The notes under the pieces were generated by a model. The model was given only the letters and a program-made list of their open reading frames with translations, was not told the DNA's origin and made no database searches. This document shows positions 1 to 6,521 of a DNA stretch of 13,274 nt, piece by piece. The position numbers were made by a program, and so were the translations under genes. The stretch is from an uncultured Christensenella sp. GTDB lineage: Bacteria > Bacillota > Clostridia > Christensenellales > UBA1242. The stretch lies in the NCBI GenBank assembly GCA_949293925.1, contig CASFFI010000010.1, forward strand, positions 1-13,274. The letters run 5' to 3'. The stretch's first letter is position 1. Every line of letters starts with the position of its first letter.

Positions 1-591
1 TACTTCTCCTAAATTGTGAGGAGGAATATTAGTTGCCATACCAACTGCAATACCGTCTGCACCGTTAACTAAAAGGTTAGGGAATCTAGAAGGCAAAACA
101 ATAGGTTCGGTTGTTTCTTCATCAAAGTTTGGTTGAAAATCAACGGTATTTTTATCAATGTCCCTGAGCATTTCAGCGGCAATTTTAGAAAGTCTTGCTT
201 CAGTATATCTTTGAGCTGCTGCCTTATCTCCATCGACTGAACCAAAATTTCCGTGTCCTTCAACAAGTGGACAATTAATAGAGAAATCTTGTGCTAAACG
301 AACTAACGCTTCGTAAACAGCGCTATCGCCATGTGGGTGATATTTACCTAAAACATCTCCGACAATTCTAGCACATTTTCTAAAAGGTTTATCATTCCAA
401 AGCCCCAATTCACTCATAGCATAAAGTATTCTTCTGTGTACAGGCTTTAAACCATCTCTTACATCAGGAATCGCTCTTTGAACATTGACTGCCATAGCAT
501 ACGAAATGAATGAAGTTTTCATCTCATTTTCAACTTCAACATCTATATATTTAGTATTATCAATCTTTTCGTAATTTTCATGCTTACTCAT
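1..591 (-). CDS. gyrA: DNA gyrase subunit A, N-terminal 197 residues (cut by window edge)
   Basis: Subunit A of the type IIA topoisomerase that introduces negative supercoils. It carries the DNA breakage-reunion activity. Translation from the ATG at 591 gives a clear GyrA N-terminus: [18 protein letters not shown] (30-47), [12 protein letters not shown] (48-59), the quinolone pocket [15 protein letters not shown] (84-98) and the active-site segment [11 protein letters not shown] (124-134), with catalytic tyrosine Y129. The positions matching E. coli Ser83 and Asp87 are S90 and E94, the usual susceptible-type residues in Bacillota. The start has a strong GGGAGG ribosome site and overlaps the stop of the upstream HD gene by 8 nt, which suggests translational coupling. 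The frame is open at base 1, so the rest of the protein lies outside the window. Confidence 0.98.
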   Translation of the reverse strand, partial: MSKHENYEKIDNTKYIDVEVENEMKTSFISYAMAVNVQRAIPDVRDGLKPVHRRILYAMSELGLWNDKPFRKCARIVGDVLGKYHPHGDSAVYEALVRLAQDFSINCPLVEGHGNFGSVDGDKAAAQRYTEARLSKIAAEMLRDIDKNTVDFQPNFDEETTEPIVLPSRFPNLLVNGADGIAVGMATNIPPHNLGEV

Positions 592-1135
592 TATTGCCTC
601 CCATTATTTTGTCATTCGCTTCAATCTGATTTTTAATTGCATTACATAAATCATTTTGGGCTACTGTGAGTGTCCTTTTAGATTCCAAATATTCTAAAAT
701 TTCTATTGTATCAAATTTAGTTTTTTCGTAACGCTCAATTGAAAGATTTTTACTATCTATTATATTTGCTAGTCTATCGGCTAATTTTATAACAAGTGCA
801 TAATTTGACATCATACACATTTTTTCTTTTAAATAAGAGCCTTTTCCTACAAGTTTTGGCATATATGAAGCAGAAGTAACTTCCATAACCATACTTGCCA
901 CAATTTCTCCAAAATTGTCTTCTAATTCTCTGTAAGATGTATAGGTGTCTTCAAGAGTATCGTGCAGTACAGCCGCCGCCATAATTAAATCTATATTTTT
1001 AGATATCTTATATTGTTTAACAAGTTCAGCAACTTTCAAAGGGTGATTGATATATGGAGTAATTCCATCTGCCCTAAATTGTCCAGCGTGTTTTTCAGTT
1101 GCAAACTTAACAACATCATCATAATTCCAATCCAT
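584..1135 (-). CDS. Small RelA/SpoT-type HD hydrolase (MESH1/SAH-like)
   Basis: Predicted metal-dependent HD phosphohydrolase of the (p)ppGpp 3'-pyrophosphohydrolase family. It has only the hydrolase domain, with no synthetase, TGS or ACT part. In the 183-residue version the RSH motifs run in order: KHAGQFR (15-21), PYINHP (27-32, H31), LHDTLEDT (57-64, metal ligands H58 and D59, then E62 and D63) and KLADRLAN (117-124, D120). This is the full metal-ligand set of animal MESH1 and bacterial small alarmone hydrolases, so activity is plausible. (p)ppGpp is the likely substrate, but other HD_4 proteins differ. I chose the ATG at 1135 because AGGTG precedes it. An ATG at 1150 would add five residues and overlap gyrB by 8 nt but has no visible ribosome site. 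It lies between gyrB and gyrA, so it should be co-transcribed with both. Confidence 0.85.
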   Translation of the reverse strand: MDWNYDDVVKFATEKHAGQFRADGITPYINHPLKVAELVKQYKISKNIDLIMAAAVLHDTLEDTYTSYRELEDNFGEIVASMVMEVTSASYMPKLVGKGSYLKEKMCMMSNYALVIKLADRLANIIDSKNLSIERYEKTKFDTIEILEYLESKRTLTVAQNDLCNAIKNQIEANDKIMGGNNE

Positions 1136-1139
1136 ATTA

Positions 1140-1144
1140 CACCT
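1140..1144 (-). promoter_or_regulatory. Ribosome binding site deciding the HD-hydrolase start
   Basis: The minus strand reads AGGTG four bases before the ATG at 1135. It overlaps the gyrB stop codon (1143-1145). The alternative ATG at 1150 is preceded only by AT-rich sequence without a purine-rich site, so 1135 is favoured. Confidence 0.5.
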
Positions 1145-3098
1145 AAACATCTAACTTTTTAACTAACGTTGCATTGTTTTCTATAAACAATCTTCTAAGT
1201 TCTGGACGCTCACCCATAAGAGTATCAAAAATTTCATTTGCTTCAACACTGTCTTTCATTCTTACTTGCAAAAGCGTTCTGCTTTCAGGAGCCATTGTAG
1301 TGTCATATAACTGGTCAGCATTCATTTCGCCCAAACCTTTATATCTTTGAATATCTCTGTTTTTGGTGCCATTTAACTCGCCATCTCTTACTAAATCTTC
1401 ATCACTATAAATGTACTTAATTTGCTTTCCCCTTGTAACCTTGTATAAAGGCGGTTGAGCAATATAAACGTGCCCATTTTCAATCAAAGGCTTCATAAAT
1501 CTAAAGAAGAATGTTAATAGCAAAATTCTAATATGACTACCATCGACATCGGCATCTGTCATTATAATGATTTTGTCATATCTTAATTTTGAAATATCAC
1601 AATTTTCCTTTATGCCACAGCCAAACGCTGTTATCATACTTTTAATTTCTTCATTTTCAAGCGCTTTTGCATCACGAACTTTTTCAACATTTAAAATTTT
1701 ACCTCTAAGAGGCACAATTGCCTGAAAACGCCTATCTCTACCCTGCTTTGCACTACCGCCAGCCGAATCACCTTCGACAATAAAAATTTCGCAGTCTTTT
1801 GCGTCTTTACTTGAACAGTCTGCAAGTTTTCCGGGTAAAGTTGTATTTTCTAAAACGCTTTTTCTTCTGGTTTGCTCTCTAGCATTTCTTGCTGCCTCTC
1901 TTGCCTTTTGACTTAACAAACACTTATTTATTAATTCTACCCTTTGTTTAGGGTGTTCTTCTAAATATTCACCAAAAACTTCGCTTACTGCCTTTGAAAC
2001 ATAAGCCCTTATCTCATCGTTGCCAAGTTTGGTTTTTGTTTGCCCTTCAAATTGAGGTTCTTCAACTTTCACAGATATTACAGCAACAATACCTTCTCTA
2101 GTATCTTCTCCACTTAACTTTACAACATCTTTTTGCTTTACATCAGCATTCGCATAATCATTGATAATTTTAGCAATAGCCGCTTTAAATCCGTCTAGAT
2201 GTTTTCCGCCTTCTTCAGTGTTAATATTGTTAGCATAAGTGTGAATGTTTTCAGTATAAGTATCAGTGTATTGAAAACTTATTTCTATTTCACATTTTGC
2301 ATCAACTTCAACTCCGTTTTCATTTCTTCTTTTATACTCGTAAGACTTATCAATATAAACAGGTTCATCAAATACGCAATTTTTGTTTTTAGTCAAATCT
2401 TGAACGAATTCTGCAATACCACCCATAAATAAGAATCTGTCCGATTGCTCTTTATTTGGTCGCAAGTCTTTAAGGTTAATTATCAAACCTTTATTTAAAA
2501 AAGCGATTTCTCTAAGTCTTGATTTTAAAATTTCATAACTAAATTCAATGCTATCAAAAATTTGATAATCTGGCATAAATGTAACCATTGTACCTGTTTT
2601 ATCTGAATCCCCCACAACTTCAAGTCTGCCTGTTGGGGTTCCTCTGTGATACTCTTGATGAAAATGTTTTCCCTTTTGATATATATCCAACAATAATGTA
2701 CTAGAAAGTGCATTTACACAAGAAAGACCAACGCCGTGCAATCCACCACTAATGCGGTATCCTCCACCGCCAAACTTACCACCAGCGTGAAGTTTAGTTA
2801 AAACAAGTTCTGCAGCGCTAATTCCTTCTTTTTGATGTATGCCTGTTGGAATACCTCTACCATTATCTAGCACGCTTACTGACCCATCTTCATTAATGAT
2901 AACAGAAATTTCTGTACAATAACCAGCAAGTGCTTCATCAATTGAGTTGTCCACAATTTCAGCTACTAAATGATGCAGTCCCCTTTCATCTGTAGAACCT
3001 ATATACATACCCGGACGCTTTCTAACTGGCTCCAAACCCTCAAGAACTTGAATATCATTTTCGTCATATCTTAAACCATTATTTACATTCTCAGCCAT
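1143..3098 (-). CDS. gyrB: DNA gyrase subunit B
   Basis: ATPase subunit of DNA gyrase, 651 residues, the usual length for Bacillota GyrB. The GHKL ATPase motifs are present: EIVDNSIDEA (47-56, general base E47 and Mg-binding N51), DNGRGIP (78-84) and GGLHGVGLSCVNALS (118-132). The transducer domain follows. The TOPRIM domain has EGDSAGGSA (442-450, catalytic E442), PLRGKILNVEK (463-473) and TDADVDGSHIR (514-524, D515/D517). The C-terminal QRYKGLGEMN (584-593) completes the signature. GyrB is preferred to ParE because gyrA follows in the same operon. The start at 3098 has GGAGG five bases upstream. The stop is TAG, and the downstream HD gene begins within a few bases of it. No truncation or missing key residue is seen. 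Confidence 0.98.
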   Translation of the reverse strand: MAENVNNGLRYDENDIQVLEGLEPVRKRPGMYIGSTDERGLHHLVAEIVDNSIDEALAGYCTEISVIINEDGSVSVLDNGRGIPTGIHQKEGISAAELVLTKLHAGGKFGGGGYRISGGLHGVGLSCVNALSSTLLLDIYQKGKHFHQEYHRGTPTGRLEVVGDSDKTGTMVTFMPDYQIFDSIEFSYEILKSRLREIAFLNKGLIINLKDLRPNKEQSDRFLFMGGIAEFVQDLTKNKNCVFDEPVYIDKSYEYKRRNENGVEVDAKCEIEISFQYTDTYTENIHTYANNINTEEGGKHLDGFKAAIAKIINDYANADVKQKDVVKLSGEDTREGIVAVISVKVEEPQFEGQTKTKLGNDEIRAYVSKAVSEVFGEYLEEHPKQRVELINKCLLSQKAREAARNAREQTRRKSVLENTTLPGKLADCSSKDAKDCEIFIVEGDSAGGSAKQGRDRRFQAIVPLRGKILNVEKVRDAKALENEEIKSMITAFGCGIKENCDISKLRYDKIIIMTDADVDGSHIRILLLTFFFRFMKPLIENGHVYIAQPPLYKVTRGKQIKYIYSDEDLVRDGELNGTKNRDIQRYKGLGEMNADQLYDTTMAPESRTLLQVRMKDSVEANEIFDTLMGERPELRRLFIENNATLVKKLDV

Positions 3099-3183
3099 AA
3101 ATCCTCCAAAAATTACACGATAGGGTATTTTATAAGTTTAATAAATTTTACTTTTATAATCTACTAACCCGAAGTGTGCCTTT

Positions 3184-3212
3184 ATTATATAAATATTATT
3201 GTTCATAATACT
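3184..3212 (-). promoter_or_regulatory. gyrB: Weak candidate promoter for the gyrB operon, within the 3099-3377 gap
   Basis: The AT-rich gap between gyrB and the terminator of the upstream gene must contain the gyrB promoter. The minus strand has a perfect TATAAT at 3189-3184, but the matching -35 position reads AGTATT and is poor. A second TATAAT at 3226-3221 has an equally weak -35. Start at the first would give a leader of about 80 nt with GGAGG before the ATG. I see no riboswitch, repeat or RNA gene in this gap. Confidence 0.25.
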
Positions 3213-3377
3213 AAACTGGTATTATATAATATTACTTATAATATAACATAAAGCAAGAAAGAAATAAAGCATTTATTTAAAAAAACAAAATAAATTTAAA
3301 AATACGCCCTTTTTTCGTAGTTACAAAATTTAATGATAAATTTATAAAGTTTGACATATTTTTGCAAAAAAATAATA

Positions 3378-3403
3378 AAAAATAAGGTTTTTGCCTTATT
3401 TTT
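3378..3403 (-). terminator. Rho-independent terminator after the AT-hook membrane protein gene
   Basis: A perfect 10-bp inverted repeat, AAAAATAAGG with CCTTATTTTT, and a 6-nt loop. On the minus strand it is followed by a T-rich run. It begins about 10 nt after the stop at 3414. The stem is symmetrical enough to act in both directions, but only the minus-strand gene needs it. Confidence 0.75.
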
Positions 3404-3413
3404 TATCAAATAT

Positions 3414-4124
3414 TTATTTTTTTGCTGGCCTTCCTCTTTTTTTTGAAGAATCTTCTTCGCCGTCATTGTCAATATTCAATTTTGCCAACCCATTAAAATC
3501 ATTTATTTTGTTTAATTCAGCATTTACATTAGAGTTTGCATTAGAAGAACTATTTGACATATTATTAACTACATTTTTCATATTGTTTGGTTGCGTGTCA
3601 GTAGAATTAGAAAATTGATTGGTAATTTGATTAAAATGATAGCTGTTTTTTGAATTGCTTGAATCACTTAAATCAGTCTCAATTTTATTATTATCTTCTT
3701 CGATTTTCATTGCATTTTTTTTAGTTTTGTTATTAGTTTTAAAGCCCATTTCTTTTCTACACAACAATTTGTAATTGATTAATTGTTCTTTTTGAATTTC
3801 TCCACTTTTTACAGCAATATTATAGAATTCTTGTGCAATCTTTAAATCTGTTGTAAGGCAAACCAAATCATTATATATGTGTTTTGCTTTATTTACAAAA
3901 ACTCTATCAAATTTTATATTGTTTCCTTTGTCCGCAATTTCATCAACACAATCCATACTTTCTACTAAACAAGATTTTTTTATTTCTAAATTTTCATCAA
4001 AAATAATTTGATCTTTATCTAAAATTGACACTATATTACTTCTAGTCATAAACATATAAATAACAGCAAAAATTGAAACAAAAATACTAACAATTCCAAC
4101 AATTAATGAAATATCAAAATTCAC
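3414..4124 (-). CDS. Small membrane protein with C-terminal AT-hook-like motif, unknown function
   Basis: I do not recognise this 236-residue protein as a family member. It has one hydrophobic segment (about 6-26) after an acidic N-terminus and before an Arg. By the positive-inside rule this places the N-terminus outside and the rest in the cytoplasm. Residues 30-125 look helical and charged. Residues 130-225 are rich in Asn, Ser and Lys and probably disordered. The protein ends in KKRGRPAKK (228-236), which holds the R-G-R-P core of the AT-hook, a minor-groove binder of AT-rich DNA. A membrane-tethered DNA-binding role is my inference. The start is GTG at 4124 with AAGGGGG four bases upstream. 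It is a single-gene unit with its own promoter and terminator. The long Asn/Ser stretch could also be a simple linker, and the basic tail might bind RNA or lipid instead. Confidence 0.75.
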   Translation of the reverse strand: MNFDISLIVGIVSIFVSIFAVIYMFMTRSNIVSILDKDQIIFDENLEIKKSCLVESMDCVDEIADKGNNIKFDRVFVNKAKHIYNDLVCLTTDLKIAQEFYNIAVKSGEIQKEQLINYKLLCRKEMGFKTNNKTKKNAMKIEEDNNKIETDLSDSSNSKNSYHFNQITNQFSNSTDTQPNNMKNVVNNMSNSSSNANSNVNAELNKINDFNGLAKLNIDNDGEEDSSKKRGRPAKK

Positions 4125-4162
4125 AAAACCCCCTTAAATATTAATAAATAGTATATAAAAAT

Positions 4163-4191
4163 ATTATAACAAAAATAAATAGAATTAACAA
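4163..4191 (-). promoter_or_regulatory. Extended -10 promoter for the AT-hook membrane protein gene
   Basis: The minus strand carries TTGTTA at 4191-4186, a 17-bp spacer and a perfect TATAAT at 4168-4163, preceded by TGT (extended -10). The predicted start near 4156 gives a leader of about 30 nt before the GTG at 4124. Confidence 0.7.
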
Positions 4192-4523
4192 ACTTTTATA
4201 AGATTTTGATAAAAAAATTACAAAAAAATTCATTTATTATAAATAAAAAAATATATAAATTTATAAAAAAATAAAAACTGAAAAATAGGTAAATATAAAA
4301 AAATATAAACAATTTCAAATATTTACAAAAAAATATAATTTTTATAAATGTTTTTTATGTTTTTTGAATCTTTTTAATAATTAAAAATAATTAATCTAAA
4401 TAATATAATTAATTTTATGAAATAAATTAAATTAAAAAAAATAATAATTGATTAGAATATACCGCTAAAAATTATTTACAATATTTAATTTATTTACAAA
4501 TAGTTGAATCTTTATATTTAATA
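4192..4523 (-). other. Extremely AT-rich gene-free block
   Basis: There is no gene between 4125 and 4606. Between 4141 and 4500 I count about 30 G or C in 360 bases, roughly 8%. The block holds A and T tracts and two copies of TTATTTACA (4472-4480 and 4490-4498). I see no coding frame, tRNA, repeat array or consensus DnaA box (TTATCCACA). Its low-coordinate end carries the promoter of the AT-hook gene and its high-coordinate end the terminator of the DAC-like gene. Confidence 0.6.
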
Positions 4524-4559
4524 AAAAAACACCTTTGCGTTGTCTCTAAAGTGTTTTTT
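4524..4559 (-). terminator. Rho-independent terminator after the DAC-like gene
   Basis: On the minus strand AAAAAACACTTT pairs with AAAGGTGTTTTTT. There is one bulged G, an 11-nt loop and a run of seven T. It lies about 47 nt after the stop at 4607. Confidence 0.8.
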
Positions 4560-4606
4560 ACCTAATTAAAAAGGATTTAATATTATTATTTTTTCGATTT
4601 GATTAT

Positions 4607-5773
4607 TCATACAATATTCTCGTTTAATGTTTTTTCATCAACTACAGGAATAGATGTAATTATTGCGTCATCATTACTTGACACAGGCTCTAGCAATGGA
4701 GGTTTTGGTTTTGACCCTCTTTTCTTAAGTTTCTTTTCTCCTACCAATTTAAAGAATATTTCACCATCGTGTGATTGAAAATAAACACCTATTATTCCGC
4801 GTTTTTTTGTATTCAAAACGGTATATGCTGCTCTTTTTCTAGCACCACCTACAATATGACCTAATTTTTTACTATTTGCTTCCACAAAAACATTGTATGC
4901 CCTAATTCTTCCCAAATTATCCACAACTGTTATACCATCAAAATTAAGCATTGACATAAATAATTGTGCAAGAGCACCTAATTTTTCTTCATTATACGAC
5001 TTGGATTGAAAAAATAATTTTGAAAAAGAAATAGGTTCTTTTAGCCAAATGCCATCAGCAAACAATCCGTTATCTTTGTATTCTTTATCTACAACCACAC
5101 AAATTGTACCATTTACTTCGTTTATAACATTCGTAAAAATATTTTTGTACATAGTTTTAATTTCGTTTAATTTTTTTTGTGTAGTTCTAACTTTTGCAAA
5201 TGTTGCGTCAACAAATTCTGATATTTCGTTTTTGTTATCCACCATTTTGTTATCATCGAGAGAAAAATTCACATAAAGTGTATTTCCCATCAAGGAAGAT
5301 AATCTAATACAGTACGAATTAATAGGAGAAAGCACTATGCAAAATAATTTATTAGATTTTTCTTTTAATGCGTCATTATCATTTATCAGTGCCAACAAAT
5401 TTTTTTCTTTAATACTAGTCATTGCCTTGCATACGCCATAAGAAATTTTATTTTCTTTAATATCGATATAAATACACCAATCACGCTTACTAAGTGAAAT
5501 TAAAGGTTTCATTCTACTTTCAAACATACTGGGGTCTTCATCTTCAAACATAGGCACCATAAAGCCTTCTTTGACATTTTTAATCAAAGCTTCAATATTA
5601 TTGGTAAACAACAAATTAGGTCGAAATTTTTGTCCTTCTTCCTGGTAGTTCAAAAGACCAGTAAACATATTCAGAACTCTAGACAGTAATTTCTCATCAA
5701 AATTCACGAAATTATCATTGAAAAACTGAATAACTGCCCCACTAGCACCTGAATAGAAAACATTTTGAACCAT
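4607..5773 (-). CDS. Protein with degenerate diadenylate cyclase (DAC/DisA_N)-like domain, putative nucleotide sensor
   Basis: A 388-residue soluble protein with no signal peptide or membrane segment. Residues about 223-342 follow the order of the DAC fold: a GTICVVVD strand (222-229), a GIWLKEPISF segment (241-250), a helix, FDGITVVDNLGRIRAYNVF (278-296), GGARKRAA (309-316) and a strand leading to YFQSHDG (331-337). In active DAC enzymes the equivalents are DGA, GTRHRAA and SEExG, used to make c-di-AMP from ATP. Here they read DGI, GARKRA and SHDG, so catalysis is doubtful and nucleotide sensing is an alternative. From memory, similar proteins are annotated as putative sensor domain DACNV. 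I cannot verify that here. The N-terminal half (1-210) is unrecognised. The tail is basic (348-357) and then low-complexity. I chose the ATG at 5773 because AGGGG precedes it and the promoter lies just upstream. A TTG at 5836 would lie upstream of that promoter. Confidence 0.7.
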   Translation of the reverse strand: MVQNVFYSGASGAVIQFFNDNFVNFDEKLLSRVLNMFTGLLNYQEEGQKFRPNLLFTNNIEALIKNVKEGFMVPMFEDEDPSMFESRMKPLISLSKRDWCIYIDIKENKISYGVCKAMTSIKEKNLLALINDNDALKEKSNKLFCIVLSPINSYCIRLSSLMGNTLYVNFSLDDNKMVDNKNEISEFVDATFAKVRTTQKKLNEIKTMYKNIFTNVINEVNGTICVVVDKEYKDNGLFADGIWLKEPISFSKLFFQSKSYNEEKLGALAQLFMSMLNFDGITVVDNLGRIRAYNVFVEANSKKLGHIVGGARKRAAYTVLNTKKRGIIGVYFQSHDGEIFFKLVGEKKLKKRGSKPKPPLLEPVSSNDDAIITSIPVVDEKTLNENIV

Positions 5774-5778
5774 AACAA

Positions 5779-5783
5779 CCCCT
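5779..5783 (-). promoter_or_regulatory. Ribosome binding site deciding the DAC-like gene start
   Basis: The minus strand reads AGGGG five bases before the ATG at 5773. The longer frame from the TTG at 5836 has no ribosome site and would start before the predicted transcription start. Confidence 0.65.
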
Positions 5784-5803
5784 AAACACCCATCTTTTTT
5801 TTC

Positions 5804-5832
5804 AATATAGCATAGTATTTTTTTAAATACAA
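5804..5832 (-). promoter_or_regulatory. Promoter of the DAC-like gene
   Basis: TTGTAT at 5832-5827, a 17-bp spacer and TATATT at 5809-5804 preceded by TGC (extended -10). The predicted start near 5797 gives a leader of about 24 nt to the ATG at 5773. Confidence 0.55.
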
Positions 5833-5901
5833 ACAATTTTAAAAAATTTTTAAATTTTTATATTTTTTAGCAATTTATGCAATAAAATTTTAAATTATAA
5901 C

Positions 5902-5935
5902 AAAAAAACAAACAAAATTTAATCTGTTTGTTTTT
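5902..5935 (-). terminator. Terminator overlapping the 3' end of the hisS operon
   Basis: On the minus strand an 11-bp stem (AAAAACAAACA with TGTTTGTTTTT) and a 10-nt loop are followed by further T residues. The upstream arm lies inside the last codons of the HD-hydrolase gene and the loop contains its stop codon. The stem has only two G-C pairs, so strength is uncertain. Confidence 0.6.
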
Positions 5936-6521
5936 CATCTAAATAGGTTGCCATCATATCCGCCGTGTGAAGAAAGAATGCCAATGGGTAATCATTAAAT
6001 GCCTGTCGTAAAGTCATACCGCCTGAGGTATTTCCCAAAACCCTTGCATCAAAGCCACCCATGTGCCAGTTTATAGCCATAGCTTCTTCTCTTGACAATT
6101 TCATAAATCCACTAATGATATAAACAGATTTTTCTCCATGTCCATAAGGCAGACTATCTTCAACTGTATAAAAAGGAACTTGTTCCCACGCATTATTAAC
6201 TTTTGTATTTCTCATTTCAACTTTGTAATAATTTACTTTGCAAATATCATGCAAAAGTCCAACCAAAGCGATTGTCTCCATTGTATATTTTGAATTTACT
6301 TTATCCTTAAATTCATCTTTTAAAATTTTCATCAATCTTTCATACACATGAATACTGTGTTCACATAAACCGCCTTCAAAGCAATTGTGAAATCTAGTAC
6401 TACAAGGCGCATCAAAAAAGTCACTTGACATTAAATATTCTAATAATTTTTCTGAGCCATCTCGTTTGATGTTATCCCTATAAATACTAATAAATAATTC
6501 TTTGCATTCATCTTTATTCAT
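5919..6521 (-). CDS. HD-domain phosphohydrolase (YhaM-like HD module)
   Basis: A 200-residue soluble protein built from one HD domain. The metal-binding histidines and aspartates are in place: GGLCEHS (50-56, H55), LLHDICK (89-95, H91/D92), YGHGEKS (126-132, H128), NWHMGGFD (151-158, H153) and HTADMMA (185-191, D188). This arrangement resembles the HD part of the YhaM/CBF1 3'-5' exoribonucleases, but the nucleic-acid-binding OB domain is absent. The substrate is therefore unknown, with nucleotides or oligonucleotides possible. The complete ligand set argues for activity. The ATG at 6521 has AGGAG upstream and overlaps the hydrogenase-like gene by 8 nt. It is the last gene of the hisS operon. 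It is not similar to the RSH-type HD protein between gyrB and gyrA. Confidence 0.85.
   Translation of the reverse strand: MNKDECKELFISIYRDNIKRDGSEKLLEYLMSSDFFDAPCSTRFHNCFEGGLCEHSIHVYERLMKILKDEFKDKVNSKYTMETIALVGLLHDICKVNYYKVEMRNTKVNNAWEQVPFYTVEDSLPYGHGEKSVYIISGFMKLSREEAMAINWHMGGFDARVLGNTSGGMTLRQAFNDYPLAFFLHTADMMATYLDEKQTD

Noticed and set aside
297..345. Quinolone-resistance substitutions in GyrA
   Set aside because: The positions equivalent to E. coli 83 and 87 are Ser90 and Glu94, the usual susceptible-type residues in Bacillota.
2199..2432. Open plus-strand frame inside gyrB
   Set aside because: It is fully antisense to a conserved gene, hydrophobic by codon mirroring and without a ribosome site. 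The similar plus-strand frames at 3391-3618, 5049-5276, 7340-7579, 9210-9434 and 12701-12913 were dropped for the same reason.
3351..3386. Perfect TTGACA on the plus strand with an AT-rich -10-like sequence downstream
   Set aside because: It runs straight into the symmetrical terminator and no plus-strand gene follows. A small antisense RNA cannot be excluded but is not supported.
4192..4523. A replication origin
   Set aside because: There are no consensus DnaA boxes and no dnaA or dnaN gene. The TTATTTACA copies have two mismatches and could arise by chance in such AT-rich DNA.
5774..5836. N-terminal extension of the DAC-like protein from a TTG
   Set aside because: There is no ribosome site, the predicted promoter lies inside this stretch, and a good AGGGG site serves the ATG at 5773.
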